Assembly: GCF_001613345.1 (NCBI RefSeq)
Contig: NZ_BDCE01000042.1
Location: 40,967-104,966 of the forward strand
Reading direction: 5' to 3'
DNA from: Nocardia uniformis NBRC 13702
GTDB lineage: Bacteria; Actinomycetota; Actinomycetes; Mycobacteriales; Mycobacteriaceae
Length of the DNA: 64,000 nucleotides
Under the pieces are notes generated by a model. That model did no database searches. It was not told where the DNA came from and saw only the letters and a program-made list of their open reading frames with translations. A program made the translations under genes and the position numbers. Shown piece by piece: positions 41,296 to 50,083 of the stretch; the stretch's first letter is position 1; each line of letters opens with the position of its first letter.

Positions 41296-42087
41296 TCACG
41301 CCCGATGCGGGTGGGCACCGCCGTCGACCACAATGCGCTGCCCGGTCAGGTAACCCGCGGCCGGGGAGACCAGGAATGCGACCACCTCGGCTACTTCCGA
41401 CGGTCGGCAGATGTGGCCGAACGGCGCGCCCGCGTCCAGATCGCTGGCCCGGCGGGCGGTGCCGCCGGTGAGGGCGGCGGCCAGCCGGTCCCCCATATCC
41501 GTGGCGACAAGGCCCGGAGCGACGATATTGACGTGAATTCCGTTGGCCGCCTCCTCTTTTGCCAGGGTGTGCGCGAGGGCTTCCAGGGCCGCCTTGGCCA
41601 TGTTGTACGGAGCCCCGTGCGCACCCAGCTGGTGGGCCGCCACGCTGCTGATCACGACGATGTCGCCCCGCGGGCAGTCGCGCATCTGCGGTAGCACCAG
41701 GCGGGTCAGCTGGTGCGGACCGGCGGCCTGAATCCGCAAGAGGCGCTCGACTTCTTCGTAACCGGTGTCCGCGACCGCTTTACCACGACTGGCGATACCC
41801 GCGTTGTGCACGAGAATGCTGATCGGCCCGAGCTCGTCGCGCACCCGCTCGACCATGGCTTCGATGGCATCCGGATCCTCCAGTGACGCCTGCACGGCAC
41901 AGGACTCGACTCCCAGCGCGCGAATGTCATCCACCGTCTGCTGCGCGCTTTTCTCATCACGAGTCCAGTTCACGGCAATCGCCGACCCCTGACCGGCCAA
42001 CGCCAGACCGATCGCGCGGCCGATGCCACGCCCGCCGCCGGTGACCAGTGCGACCCGTCGGGTCGGTGCGAAACTGTCGCTATTCAT
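41296..42087 (-). CDS. Short-chain dehydrogenase/reductase
   Basis: A 263-residue classical SDR with GGGRGIGRAIG near the start, HNAG, catalytic serine in VISSVAAHQ, and Y-x3-K in APYNMAKAAL. The C-terminal GYLTGQRIVVDGGAHPH is typical of FabG-type reductases. It acts on an unknown hydroxy/keto substrate with NAD(P)H. The ATG at 42087 gives the usual N-terminus; an extension to 42258 would add unlikely sequence. Confidence 0.88.
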   Translation of the reverse strand: MNSDSFAPTRRVALVTGGGRGIGRAIGLALAGQGSAIAVNWTRDEKSAQQTVDDIRALGVESCAVQASLEDPDAIEAMVERVRDELGPISILVHNAGIASRGKAVADTGYEEVERLLRIQAAGPHQLTRLVLPQMRDCPRGDIVVISSVAAHQLGAHGAPYNMAKAALEALAHTLAKEEAANGIHVNIVAPGLVATDMGDRLAAALTGGTARRASDLDAGAPFGHICRPSEVAEVVAFLVSPAAGYLTGQRIVVDGGAHPHRA

Positions 42088-42417
42088 ATGGTTGCCCTTC
42101 CTGGCGTTGACATCACCGCCCTCGCAGCGTATTTCAGTGCGAACCATGCGCTCGGATCTTCGGAGCCTCGTGGGACGAGACGGCGAATCTGCTGGGGCGA
42201 CCCAAGGCACCTCCTCGACACCCTCACCGCGCTCTATGGCCCCGCCGCCGACAACCAAACCAAGATCCCGCTGAAGCCGGGGCCGAGGTCGACAGCGTCG
42301 CCCCCGAACCCCTGGCCATCACCGGCACACTGGTCCAGGAGCGCACAGCACCATCGTTCTCCTTCACCATCAGCTGACAAATTGACTGAAGGCCAACGCC
42401 TTTCGGTATGGCGGGCG
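42088..42417. other. Intergenic stretch with a possible gene remnant
   Basis: No complete gene is seen in these 330 bases. One forward frame from about 42270 to a TGA at 42375 reads AGAEVDSVAPEPLAITGTLV and ends PSFSFTIS, a protein-like tail without a start, which could be the end of a decayed gene. The rest looks non-coding. Confidence 0.35.
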
Positions 42418-43059
42418 CTAGCCGAGATCGTTCCGCAAGAGGAATGCGCCGTCGCCGTCGAGGGTCGCGAGTTTCGCGGTGCGGCCGGTGGCCAGGAGGA
42501 GCAGGTCGGCTATGGGCGCTTCGATGGTGGGGCCGGTGCCGACTGTCCAGTGCGTGTCGGTGGCTATGAGGCGATACGGGGACAGTTTGCGGTGGGCGTG
42601 GAAGGGCCAGTTCATGGTCCATACCCGGTCGAGAGCCAGACGTGCTGAGGCTGTGGGCATGTCACGGGACAGACCGAGCGGAATGGCAATGTCTTGGATG
42701 TGGACGAGGAGGTCCATCAGGCGGTCGGTGGGGGTGGTGCCGGGGGCGGCTACGCGCAGTGGGATGGTGGCGCGCAGTTGGACCAGAAGTTGTCGGGAGG
42801 GGCTGCGGTCGGCATGGCGGATGGCGGTGTCGCGGCTGAGACGGGTGAGGTTGCCGCGGGCTCGAATCAGGTTGATCAGCAGCGCGGCGATAGTGGGACT
42901 ACTCGACAGGATGACGTGGGCGGCCACGTCACGGACTCGCCAGCCGTCACAGAGGGACGGGCGGTCCCAATCCGATTCGGAGAGGCCCTCGAGCAGTTCC
43001 AGCAGGGTTACGCGCTCCGCGGCGACCGCCTGCCAGATTTCATCGGATGTCGGTGTCAT
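42418..43059 (-). CDS. Maleylpyruvate isomerase-family mycothiol-dependent protein
   Basis: A 213-residue DinB-like protein with the MDMPI layout: IWQAVAAERVTLLELLEGLSESDWDRPSLCDGWRVRDVAAHV at the start carries one metal-binding histidine, and DLLVHIQDIAIPLGL supplies the second. Such enzymes use mycothiol as cofactor for isomerisation or transfer. It is divergent from a MerR gene across a perfect palindrome and so is a probable target of that regulator. Confidence 0.85.
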   Translation of the reverse strand: MTPTSDEIWQAVAAERVTLLELLEGLSESDWDRPSLCDGWRVRDVAAHVILSSSPTIAALLINLIRARGNLTRLSRDTAIRHADRSPSRQLLVQLRATIPLRVAAPGTTPTDRLMDLLVHIQDIAIPLGLSRDMPTASARLALDRVWTMNWPFHAHRKLSPYRLIATDTHWTVGTGPTIEAPIADLLLLATGRTAKLATLDGDGAFLLRNDLG

Positions 43060-43096
43060 CGGATGGGTTCCTTCCGGGTGGGTGGAAGTACCGTAG

Positions 43097-43119
43097 GAAC
43101 TCCACCCGGGTGGAGGTTC
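43097..43119. promoter_or_regulatory. MerR-type operator palindrome
   Basis: CTCCACCCGGGTGGAG (43100-43115) is a perfect 16-bp palindrome, flanked by GAA and TTC that lengthen the dyad. It lies nine bases before the MerR GTG and in the divergent promoter of the mycothiol-dependent gene, as expected for a MerR regulator binding between -35 and -10. Confidence 0.7.
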
Positions 43120-43127
43120 AAGAGATT

Positions 43128-44048
43128 GTGACCGGCGACACAGTGCGTAGCGAGTTGGTGAGTATCGGGGAGCTGTCGCAGCTCACCGGGGTTGCGGTTC
43201 GGACGGTTCGCTTCTATTGCGATAGCGGGGTTTTGGCGTCGGTGCGCAGCAGCGGGGGCCATCGGCTGTTCGACAGAACCACGGCCGTGGATCGGCTATT
43301 GCTGATTCGACGGCTGCGCGCGCTCGGGTTGGGGTTGGTGGCGATCGGCGCGGTGCTGGACGGTGAGCGGGCTATGGCGGACGCGATTGCCGCCGAACGG
43401 GCGGCAGTCGATATCGAATTGGGCGCATTGGCGTGGCGGCGAGCGTCGTTGCGCGCCATCGAGGACGCGGCACCGAGTGACCGGGCGGCCAGGCTGGAAC
43501 TGTTGGCCGCGGTGCGGGATGGCGGGTCCGCATATGACCTGGTGGTGACGTTCTGGCGGCGAATACTCGCGCCGACATCGCCGGATATATTCGAGGGCTT
43601 CGTCGCGATGAATGTGCCGGAGCCGCTGCGTGCTCCGACGCCCGACCAGGTTGTCGGTTACGCCGAACTCGTCACGCTCGTTGGTGAGCAGCGGTTCGCT
43701 ACCGCTGTCTCGCAACAGCTCTGGTGTTCAGACAGTGCCGGAATCCGGGACCGGGCTGGTTTGCTCGCCGGTGTCGCCGATGCGTGCGGCATGGCCGGAG
43801 CGGAGATCGATGCCGGACTCGAGCCTTCGCCCGGCCAGGCCTTGGATCGATTCGTGGATGCGCACGCCACCGCCCGCGATACCCGGGACACCCCCGACTT
43901 CCGCAGACGGCTGCGCGCCGCCGCTCGCGGCAATGACCCTCGAACTCAACGCTATTGGCTGCGTACCGGTGAAATCCTGGGCGCCACCACGGCGGGCGCG
44001 GCGCAGCGTTGGCTATTCGACGCTCTCGACCGCACAACCCGCACGTAG
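43128..44048 (+). CDS. MerR-family transcriptional regulator
   Basis: A 306-residue regulator with the MerR winged helix (SIGELSQLTGVAVRTVRFYCDSGVLASVRSSGGHRLFDRTTAVDRLLLIRRLRALGL) in the first 80 residues. The rest is a long helical effector domain of about 200 residues, larger than in metal-type MerR proteins, so it probably binds an organic ligand. The GTG at 43128 is chosen because it lies just after the palindrome. The 3' end converges on the broken XRE gene and overlaps it by 36 bases. Confidence 0.85.
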   Translation: MTGDTVRSELVSIGELSQLTGVAVRTVRFYCDSGVLASVRSSGGHRLFDRTTAVDRLLLIRRLRALGLGLVAIGAVLDGERAMADAIAAERAAVDIELGALAWRRASLRAIEDAAPSDRAARLELLAAVRDGGSAYDLVVTFWRRILAPTSPDIFEGFVAMNVPEPLRAPTPDQVVGYAELVTLVGEQRFATAVSQQLWCSDSAGIRDRAGLLAGVADACGMAGAEIDAGLEPSPGQALDRFVDAHATARDTRDTPDFRRRLRAAARGNDPRTQRYWLRTGEILGATTAGAAQRWLFDALDRTTRT

Positions 44049-44747
44049 ATATTCGGCGGTCGCGTCATCGGCCGGGAAGTACGCCTCCACCGCGATCTCG
44101 TCGAGGGTGAGGTCGAAGGCCGCGCCGAAGGTGGTGATGGTGTTGAAGAAGGACAGTTCGGTCCGGCCGTGCCGTAAACGGATCGGTAGTGCGACATCCG
44201 CTGGATCGCTCTCGGCGGTATCGGCGTCGTGCACGAGCCCGTCCTGGTCGCCATAGGACGAGAGTTCCTGGTGCAGCGCCGCGAGTTCCGGATCACCGGT
44301 CGCCATGACCTGGCGCTATAGGCGCGGCAGCAGGAAAGCGCGGACCTGCTCCGGATTGCCGAGCCGCGGCGCGAAACCCTTCGGATGCAGTCCCAGCCGC
44401 ATCATATTGACGGGCGGTTCGAGCAGGGCGGGATACGGCTGATGCAGGCGCAATACCCTGGCCACCGCCTCGCGCGCCCGCTCCAGCGCCGGATCATCCC
44501 ACTCGCGGCGACGGAACTCCGGGGCGTGCCCCGCCGCGGTCAACAGCCGATTGCGGTCACGCAGCGGCACATTCAGATGTTCCGCCAGGTGCAACACCAT
44601 GGAACGGCTTGGAATGGTCCGCCCGGTCTCGACGAAACTGATATGGCGTGTCGACACCTCCGCCTCGAGGGCCAGATCCAGCTGGCTGAGCTTGCGCCGA
44701 TGCCGCCATTCCCGCAGCAGCGCCCCGACCGGAAGTTCGCCATCCAT
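44013..44747 (-). pseudogene. XRE/MmyB-like regulator, broken by an in-frame TAG and an internal deletion
   Basis: An N-terminal XRE helix-turn-helix (LLREWRHRRKLSQLDLALEAEVSTRHISFVETGRTIPSRSMVLHLAEHLNVPL) is followed by part of the MmyB-type ligand-binding domain. A TAG at 44316-44318 cuts the frame after FLLPRL; the frame goes on without shift as RQVMATGDPELAALHQEL to the family's C-terminus (AVEAYFPADDATAEYLR). In addition, a segment of roughly 35 residues usual between YPAL and PPVN is missing. A shortened DNA-binding protein might still be made. Confidence 0.82.
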
Positions 44748-44835
44748 CGGCCCAGTATCGCGACCACGGCGCGACGGGCGCCATTACATGCCGGGTAATC
44801 GACAACACCGCAGTCCGAACTCCACGCTCGTCACC

Positions 44836-45216
44836 ATGACAAGCACTGATCCGGCAACCCGGAACAAGGACCTGGCCCTGCACACCTTCGCCGAATTCGC
44901 GGCGGGCAATACCGAGGTGCTGCGTACCGCGCTACACGACGATTTCGTCGAACACAGTCCTGGAAACCCCTCCGGCAAGGACGCGTTCCTCGACTTCATT
45001 ACCCGAGCCCAGGTGGCGACGGCTCGCCTCGAACTGGCCCGGGTAATCGCGGAGGACGATTACGTGGTCATGCACTACCGACTCGTTCCCTCCGACGGCG
45101 AACCCGAACTCGCGGTCGTCGATATTTGGCGCTTTGCCGACGGCAAGATCGTCGAACATTGGGACGTCGTGCAGCATGTCCCCGTGCCCGCGGAGGTTCC
45201 GCACGGGATGTTCTGA
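44836..45216 (+). CDS. SnoaL-like (NTF2 fold) protein
   Basis: A 126-residue SnoaL-like protein: LALHTFAEFAAGNTEVLRTALHDDFVEHSPGNPSGKDAFLDFI, then EDDYVVMHYRLVPSDG and VDIWRFADGKIVEHWDVVQHVP. The aspartate/histidine pattern of the pocket is typical of the group that includes polyketide cyclases and many predicted ester cyclases; the substrate is unknown. It is divergent from the XRE pseudogene, which may have been its regulator. Confidence 0.88.
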   Translation: MTSTDPATRNKDLALHTFAEFAAGNTEVLRTALHDDFVEHSPGNPSGKDAFLDFITRAQVATARLELARVIAEDDYVVMHYRLVPSDGEPELAVVDIWRFADGKIVEHWDVVQHVPVPAEVPHGMF

Positions 45217-45347
45217 TTACCTCGCCGTACCGGTGCGGACAATGTATGCCGCATTCGGTGAATAGCGGCACGGTTAGCGCAATACAATTCGATTGATTCT
45301 CATCTCGTCAACCATGTGTCGAATTTCGACCCCTCTCGAGAGGAGTA

Positions 45348-46073
45348 ATGGCCGAAATGATCATTGCAAGAATCGCCGCCGCCTTCGCCGCCGTCATCAC
45401 GCTCACCGGTGCCCTGCTCACCGCGGGCTCGGGCACCGCCGACGCCTACGGCCCGTGGTCGTGCGCGCCCGAGAATCCATTGCTGCCCACCGCCGAACTA
45501 TTCGGCACCTGGAATACCGCCACCATCACCGACCCCGCCGACCCTCGCCTCGACGACCCGCTCACGCAGTTCGAACTGGAGGTCAACCTCACCGCGGCCA
45601 TGGAGCTCGGGCTCACGGTGCACTCCGAACCCATCGACAGCGTCTACTGGTCGCAACAGTCACAGCAGATCACCTACGAACCCGCACGGCGCTTCGAACT
45701 GGCCTGTACCGGCCGCGACAATCTGTGCTGGATCGCCGACGACCTGAAGGTGCGCTACAACCAGGAAGCCGTACTGGGCATCGAATTCCTGCCCGCCGAC
45801 CACGAGCGCGCCGACGGATTCCTCGTCCGCGTCCCGGGCATCGACCTGACCCGTCTACACGACGCCCTGATGGCCGATCCGGTGGCACGGGAACGCCTCG
45901 GCGGCGGCTCGATCACCGAGGACGGCACACTCATCCTGGTCGCCGACCGAGCCGACCTCGACGTGGCGCGCACTTTCGTCCAAGGTTTGGGCGCGCAGTG
46001 GGATCCGGCCGCCGTGCGCTACGGAGACCGTCAATTGGTCACCGGTTACTGCTTCCCGGGAGTCTATTTCTGA
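45348..46073 (+). CDS. Secreted hypothetical protein
   Basis: A 241-residue protein with a signal peptide (about 1-33, ending TADA) and four cysteines in the mature part (WSCAP, ELACTG, NLCWI, GYCFPG). Strand/helix alternation and a two-domain look, but no family I recognise. A strong GAGAGGAG site precedes the ATG. It stands alone and is followed by a hairpin terminator. Confidence 0.7.
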   Translation: MAEMIIARIAAAFAAVITLTGALLTAGSGTADAYGPWSCAPENPLLPTAELFGTWNTATITDPADPRLDDPLTQFELEVNLTAAMELGLTVHSEPIDSVYWSQQSQQITYEPARRFELACTGRDNLCWIADDLKVRYNQEAVLGIEFLPADHERADGFLVRVPGIDLTRLHDALMADPVARERLGGGSITEDGTLILVADRADLDVARTFVQGLGAQWDPAAVRYGDRQLVTGYCFPGVYF

Positions 46074-46106
46074 ATGAATGACCTGTTTTCCGCCGCGTCG
46101 AGCAGC

Positions 46107-46141
46107 CCGAGCGGACGCCCCCGAACGGCCGGGGCGCTCGG
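46107..46141. terminator. GC-rich hairpin between convergent genes
   Basis: CCGAGCGGACGCCCC pairs with GGGGCGCTCGG over a short loop, with a small bulge. It lies between the secreted-protein stop and the stop of the gene at 46145-47215 and could serve both. Confidence 0.5.
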
Positions 46142-46144
46142 AAG

Positions 46145-47215
46145 TCACAGTAGAGAGTGCGTCAATGGTCGAGATCGAGCCCACCGCCTGCGTACGGCGG
46201 TGCGGGACCATTCGGCAGCACTGCGGGTAGCACGGACCATCCGACGGACGTTTTCGGAGAGATCACCATTCACCGCGGTGACCCGGTCGGTATGAGCCAG
46301 CGCTGCGGCGTAGTGGCGGCGGAACGCGTCCGGATCCGCGCGGTCTTTCTCGATCATGCTGGGGTGCAACGCAATTCCGTAGCGCTCCTGGCCATAGGAG
46401 CGGGCCATATCCGCGGCGAAGGATGCGGCGCGCAATAAGGTCTCACTCATCCCGGGCAGCGCGGCGGTGGCACCACGCAGGAATTGGTGACCGCCGAGGT
46501 CGAGGTCGGAGCGTTCCAGCAGCGACAGGTGCAAGTCGCGAAGAGCGTACGCGAGTTGGTGGCCGTGGGCGGGAGTGCAGCGGGCCAGCCGGGTTTGCAG
46601 GTAGGCGCGGCGGTCGAGAACGGTGTGGGCATCGGCGTAGACGGGAACGTCCACGTAGGTTTCGAAGGTGACCGGCTGGCCGGTGTCACTGACACCGATT
46701 ACACCGATCCGATGGTCGGGCGGTACCGGCGCGGCGCGAGTGGGCAGTGCGAGTTCGGTATGCAGTTGCGCCCCCAATTGCCGCACCTGCTGGTGCACGG
46801 TCTCCAGAATGGTCTCCTGGGTGCGCAGCGAGTGTTTGATCGCGGATAGACCGTCGAGGGCAGCGAGCGTACAGACGCCGTCGAGAGCCTGGCGGAACCC
46901 GTACAGCGCGTGGCTGAGCGCTGTGAAGCTCACCGCGACGGGTTCGAGCCTGGAGACCGCGGTACCGACGATATGAGCGGTGGCGGCGTTGAGAGCCGCA
47001 CTGATCCCGCGAACGCCCATATCGATCATGTCGCCGGGATTGTTGTAATCCGCCAGCCGCCACACGGCCCGATGACCCGGACGGCTATCGAGCCACAGCA
47101 ACCAGACGCCATACGCATCGCTGCCCCGGTAGATGAAGGGGCCTCGACCATGTGGATCCTTCACCGGCATCCAATGCACGGGCACGGATGTCGCGGAAGT
47201 ATTCGGCGTGCTCAT
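46145..47215 (-). CDS. Hypothetical protein next to terD
   Basis: A protein of about 356 residues without signal peptide or membrane helix. The N-terminal part (WMPVKDPHGRGPFIYRGSDAYGVWLLWLD) looks like a small beta domain. A long helical middle follows, with a stretch of conserved-looking small residues (MGVRGISAALNAATAHIVGTAVSR). I do not recognise the family. It lies downstream of the terD-like gene on the same strand, beyond the terD terminator, so it likely has its own promoter. Starts upstream of 47215 give shadow-like sequence. Confidence 0.6.
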   Translation of the reverse strand: MSTPNTSATSVPVHWMPVKDPHGRGPFIYRGSDAYGVWLLWLDSRPGHRAVWRLADYNNPGDMIDMGVRGISAALNAATAHIVGTAVSRLEPVAVSFTALSHALYGFRQALDGVCTLAALDGLSAIKHSLRTQETILETVHQQVRQLGAQLHTELALPTRAAPVPPDHRIGVIGVSDTGQPVTFETYVDVPVYADAHTVLDRRAYLQTRLARCTPAHGHQLAYALRDLHLSLLERSDLDLGGHQFLRGATAALPGMSETLLRAASFAADMARSYGQERYGIALHPSMIEKDRADPDAFRRHYAAALAHTDRVTAVNGDLSENVRRMVRATRSAAEWSRTAVRRRWARSRPLTHSLL

Positions 47216-47332
47216 GGCGACCTCGACTTCACTTGGGCGACAGAACTGTTGGTGCGGCCGTCGCACACCATCGATTCCAGAGTGCCATGACCGCGCGATT
47301 ACCCGAGGCAGTGCGGTCGGCGGATAACGCAA

Positions 47333-47370
47333 ACGGTCTCCGACGTCACCTGAGAGACGTCGAAGACCGT
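47333..47370 (-). terminator. Terminator of the terD-like gene
   Basis: ACGGTCTCCGACGTC (47333-47347) pairs with GACGTCGAAGACCGT (47356-47370), one mismatch and an 8-base loop, 19 bases after the terD stop. Confidence 0.8.
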
Positions 47371-47388
47371 GGGTGCCTGGAGGCAGGA

Positions 47389-47963
47389 TCAGATGGTGAC
47401 GCCGAAATCGCGGGCGATGCCGGTCAGGCCGGAGGCGTAGCCCTGGCCGGTGGCGCGGAACTTCCACTCGGCACCGTTGCGGTACAGCTCACCGAAGACC
47501 ATGGCGGTCTCGGTGGAGGCGTCCTCGGTGAGGTCGTAGCGAGCCAGCTCGGCGCCGTTGGCGCGGTCGACGACGCGGATGTAGGCGTTGCGGACCTGGC
47601 CGAAGCTCTGGCTGCGGGCTCGGCCTCGTAGATCGAGACCGGGAAGACAATGGAGTCGATGGTCGGCGGGGTGTTGGCGAGGTCGATATTGATGACCTCG
47701 TCGTCGCCTTCGCCCTCACCGGTGCGGTTGTCACCGGCGTGCTCGATGGAGCCCTCGGGGGACTTCAGGTTGTTGAAGAAGACGAAATGCCCGTCCGAGA
47801 CGACCTTCTTGTCCGGGGTCAGCGCGATGGCGCTGGCGTCCAGGTCGAAATCGGTTCCGGTGGTGGTGCGCAGATCCCAACCTAGGCCGACCGCGACCGC
47901 GGTCAGGTTCGGGGCTGCCTTCGTCAGTGAAACGTTGCCGCCCTTGGACAGACTGACACCCAT
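47389..47963 (-). pseudogene. terD: TerD-family stress protein with a single-base frameshift
   Basis: The first 115 residues are a normal TerD protein ([51 protein letters not shown] with the calcium-binding acids, [14 protein letters not shown]). Near 47617-47622 one base is missing; the frame then shifts, and the expected C-terminal sequence ([20 protein letters not shown]... and [13 protein letters not shown]) continues in the next frame to the TGA at 47389-47391. Repaired, it is a standard protein of about 191 residues. An intact terminator suggests the loss is recent or a sequence error. Confidence 0.88.
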
Positions 47964-48244
47964 ACCGATATCTCCTCTTCATACGACAATGACAGATCTC
48001 CGGAACCACCGTAACACCGCACATTCGCGCAACTGGTGCCCCTCCTACGAAAACAGCTGCGGCCGAATCGGATTGGCTCCCGGTCGCACGGACGACCCGG
48101 CGCGGATGGCGCGGTTCGCCAGTACGAGTTCCGGTTCGAGCGTGGGCCTGTGGACCACTGCCTTCAGTGGGCGAGATGCTGCGACCGGTACTGTCGCTGG
48201 TTTTCACCGGCCGATGCCGTCAGCACGACGGGTGACGGATTCGG

Positions 48245-49864
48245 TCAGATTCCGATATCGCGACGCCGAAGCCCGGTGAGCGCCAGTGCGATTCCCGCAG
48301 CACCGACGCCGACGAGTACCAGCAGCGGCAGTGCTGTCGCGGCCTCGAGGGGTGCCTGCGGGGTATGTGCGAACGGGGCAGCGTCATCGAACCAGTCCGG
48401 GAGATCGAAGGATGTCGTGAACAGCACCGCCAGCACGCAGTAGGCGAAGACCGACCAGGCCAGGGTGATCGCCGCCCGGGGCAGCCAGCCGACCGCGACC
48501 GCCGCGAGGGCGGCGACAATCCACACCGCCGGCAGATAGACGAGAGCGGCGAGTGTCAGCCGAGACAGCTCACCCGCGTCCGAGATCGCCAGACCGTGCG
48601 TGAGACCCTCGCCGAAACCGCCCGCCGCCAATACGATCGCGCTGCCGATCAGGGCGACGCTCAGATGTCCACCGAACCACGCGTGTCGGCTGACCGGTAC
48701 CGCGAGAATCGGTTCCAGGCGGCCCGCAACCTCCTCCGCGCGAGCGCGCAGCACGGAACCGATGGCGTAGGCCGACGCCAGCAGCGCCAACATCGACAGG
48801 GTCAGCGCCAGATAGGAATTCACCGCGTCGGCCGCGCCGCCCGGCAGGTAGGTGGCGAACTCCGGATTGTCGGCGAGGTACTCCTCGATACTGTTCGCGA
48901 ACGAGCCGTAGGCCGCGCCCAGGCCGAAAACACCGACGCACCAACCCAATAGCGTGCCCCGCTGCAACCGCCACGCCAGGCTCAACGAGGATCGGAGCGT
49001 CCAGGACGCGGTGGGCCGACCGGTCGCGTAGGCCAGCAGTCCCGCTCCGAGATCGCGGCGGCCCAGCAGGGCGAACGCGACGGCGGTCAACCCCACGCTG
49101 GCGACCGCGAACAGCAGTAGCGGCCACCACCGTTCCGCTACATACGGATAGGTGCGCTGCCCCCAACCCAGCGGAGACGCCCAGGAGAGGGTGCCGTCGC
49201 CGATATCGCCGATCGCACGCAGCACATACGCGACGGCGAGCAGCAGGGCCACGGACCCGTAGACACTGCGCGGGTTCTCGAACACCTGCGCCGCGACGGC
49301 GGTGAGTGCGGCGAAGGTGGCACCGACCCCGGCCACCGCCACCCCGAGCAGCAGCGAACCGTGCACCGGCAGCCCCGTAGCGATCGCTGCGGCGATAATC
49401 GCCAGCGCGACAGTGAGATTCGCCAGTCCGGCCAGCAGGAGCGCGGCGATGACCGGCGCTCGCCGACCCACCGGTGCGGAACGGATCAGCTCCATCCGCC
49501 CGCTCTCCTCGTCGGTGCGGGTGAGACGGCCGACAAGGAACATATTCATGAGCGCGACCACGATCGCCAGGTATCCGAAGATCTCGAACAGGATCTCGCC
49601 GCCGATGGTGTCCAGCAGCCGGGTCGGACCGCCCATGGCGACGGCCGCCGCATTTCCGGCCATGGTGTTGCGCAGCTGCGCCAGTTTGGCGGGAGTGTCG
49701 TAGAAGCGTTGACTGCTGACCGATTGCAAGACCAGCAGCGTGACTGCTCCGAGTACCCAACCGGGCAGGGTGAATCGCTCCCGGCGCAGCGCGAAGCGCA
49801 GCAGGGTGCCCGTACCCGCCGCGTGACGGAACCGGGCCCGCCGTTGTGGCGATTCGATACTCAT
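48245..49864 (-). CDS. ABC-2-type transporter permease (large, antibiotic-export type)
   Basis: A 539-residue membrane protein with about 12 helices in two similar halves, the layout of tetronasin- or polyketide-exporter permeases of actinobacteria (FALRRERFTLPGWVLGAVTLLVLQ opening, a mid-length loop, then a second half with SLSLAWRLQRGTLLGWCVGV). The partner ATPase gene, normally directly upstream, is missing; only a 25-codon frame overlaps its start. The ATG at 49864 has GGGGAG ahead. It may work with an ATPase encoded elsewhere. Confidence 0.85.
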   Translation of the reverse strand: MSIESPQRRARFRHAAGTGTLLRFALRRERFTLPGWVLGAVTLLVLQSVSSQRFYDTPAKLAQLRNTMAGNAAAVAMGGPTRLLDTIGGEILFEIFGYLAIVVALMNMFLVGRLTRTDEESGRMELIRSAPVGRRAPVIAALLLAGLANLTVALAIIAAAIATGLPVHGSLLLGVAVAGVGATFAALTAVAAQVFENPRSVYGSVALLLAVAYVLRAIGDIGDGTLSWASPLGWGQRTYPYVAERWWPLLLFAVASVGLTAVAFALLGRRDLGAGLLAYATGRPTASWTLRSSLSLAWRLQRGTLLGWCVGVFGLGAAYGSFANSIEEYLADNPEFATYLPGGAADAVNSYLALTLSMLALLASAYAIGSVLRARAEEVAGRLEPILAVPVSRHAWFGGHLSVALIGSAIVLAAGGFGEGLTHGLAISDAGELSRLTLAALVYLPAVWIVAALAAVAVGWLPRAAITLAWSVFAYCVLAVLFTTSFDLPDWFDDAAPFAHTPQAPLEAATALPLLVLVGVGAAGIALALTGLRRRDIGI

Positions 49865-49938
49865 ACCCGCTCCCCAGCCTTCTCGGCCTCGTCGACCACG
49901 ATCGCCCCTCCTCGGGCGAGCGGCCGGTTGGATAGCAT
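49861..49938 (-). CDS. 25-aa leader or ATPase remnant coupled to the permease
   Basis: A short frame (MLSNRPLARGGAIVVDEAEKAGERV) with a GGAGAGG site eight bases before its ATG ends by overlapping the permease start with ATGA. The end (IVVDEAEKAGERV) looks like the last residues of a larger protein. It could be what is left of an ABC ATPase after an in-frame deletion, or a coupling leader. Confidence 0.4.
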   Translation of the reverse strand: MLSNRPLARGGAIVVDEAEKAGERV

Positions 49939-50054
49939 CGAGCATCCTCTCCCGCCGATCCGCGCGCCAGTGGTCGAACCGGGGTCGCGCCGCACGCACG
50001 GCATGCGAAACTAGAACGAGTTATAGTTCAGTGCGCTTGTGCTGGGCAGGTGGG

Positions 50055-50071
50055 GTTTCCGTTCGGGAAAG
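50055..50071. promoter_or_regulatory. Palindrome GTTTC-N7-GAAAG, site 7 (one mismatch)
   Basis: GTTTC-CGTTCGG-GAAAG; the inner part TTTCC-GTTCG-GGAAA is a perfect 5-5-5 dyad. It lies 12 bases before the preferred start of the FAD dehydrogenase. The weakest member of the set. Confidence 0.45.
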
Positions 50072-50083
50072 GTGGTCGCAACG

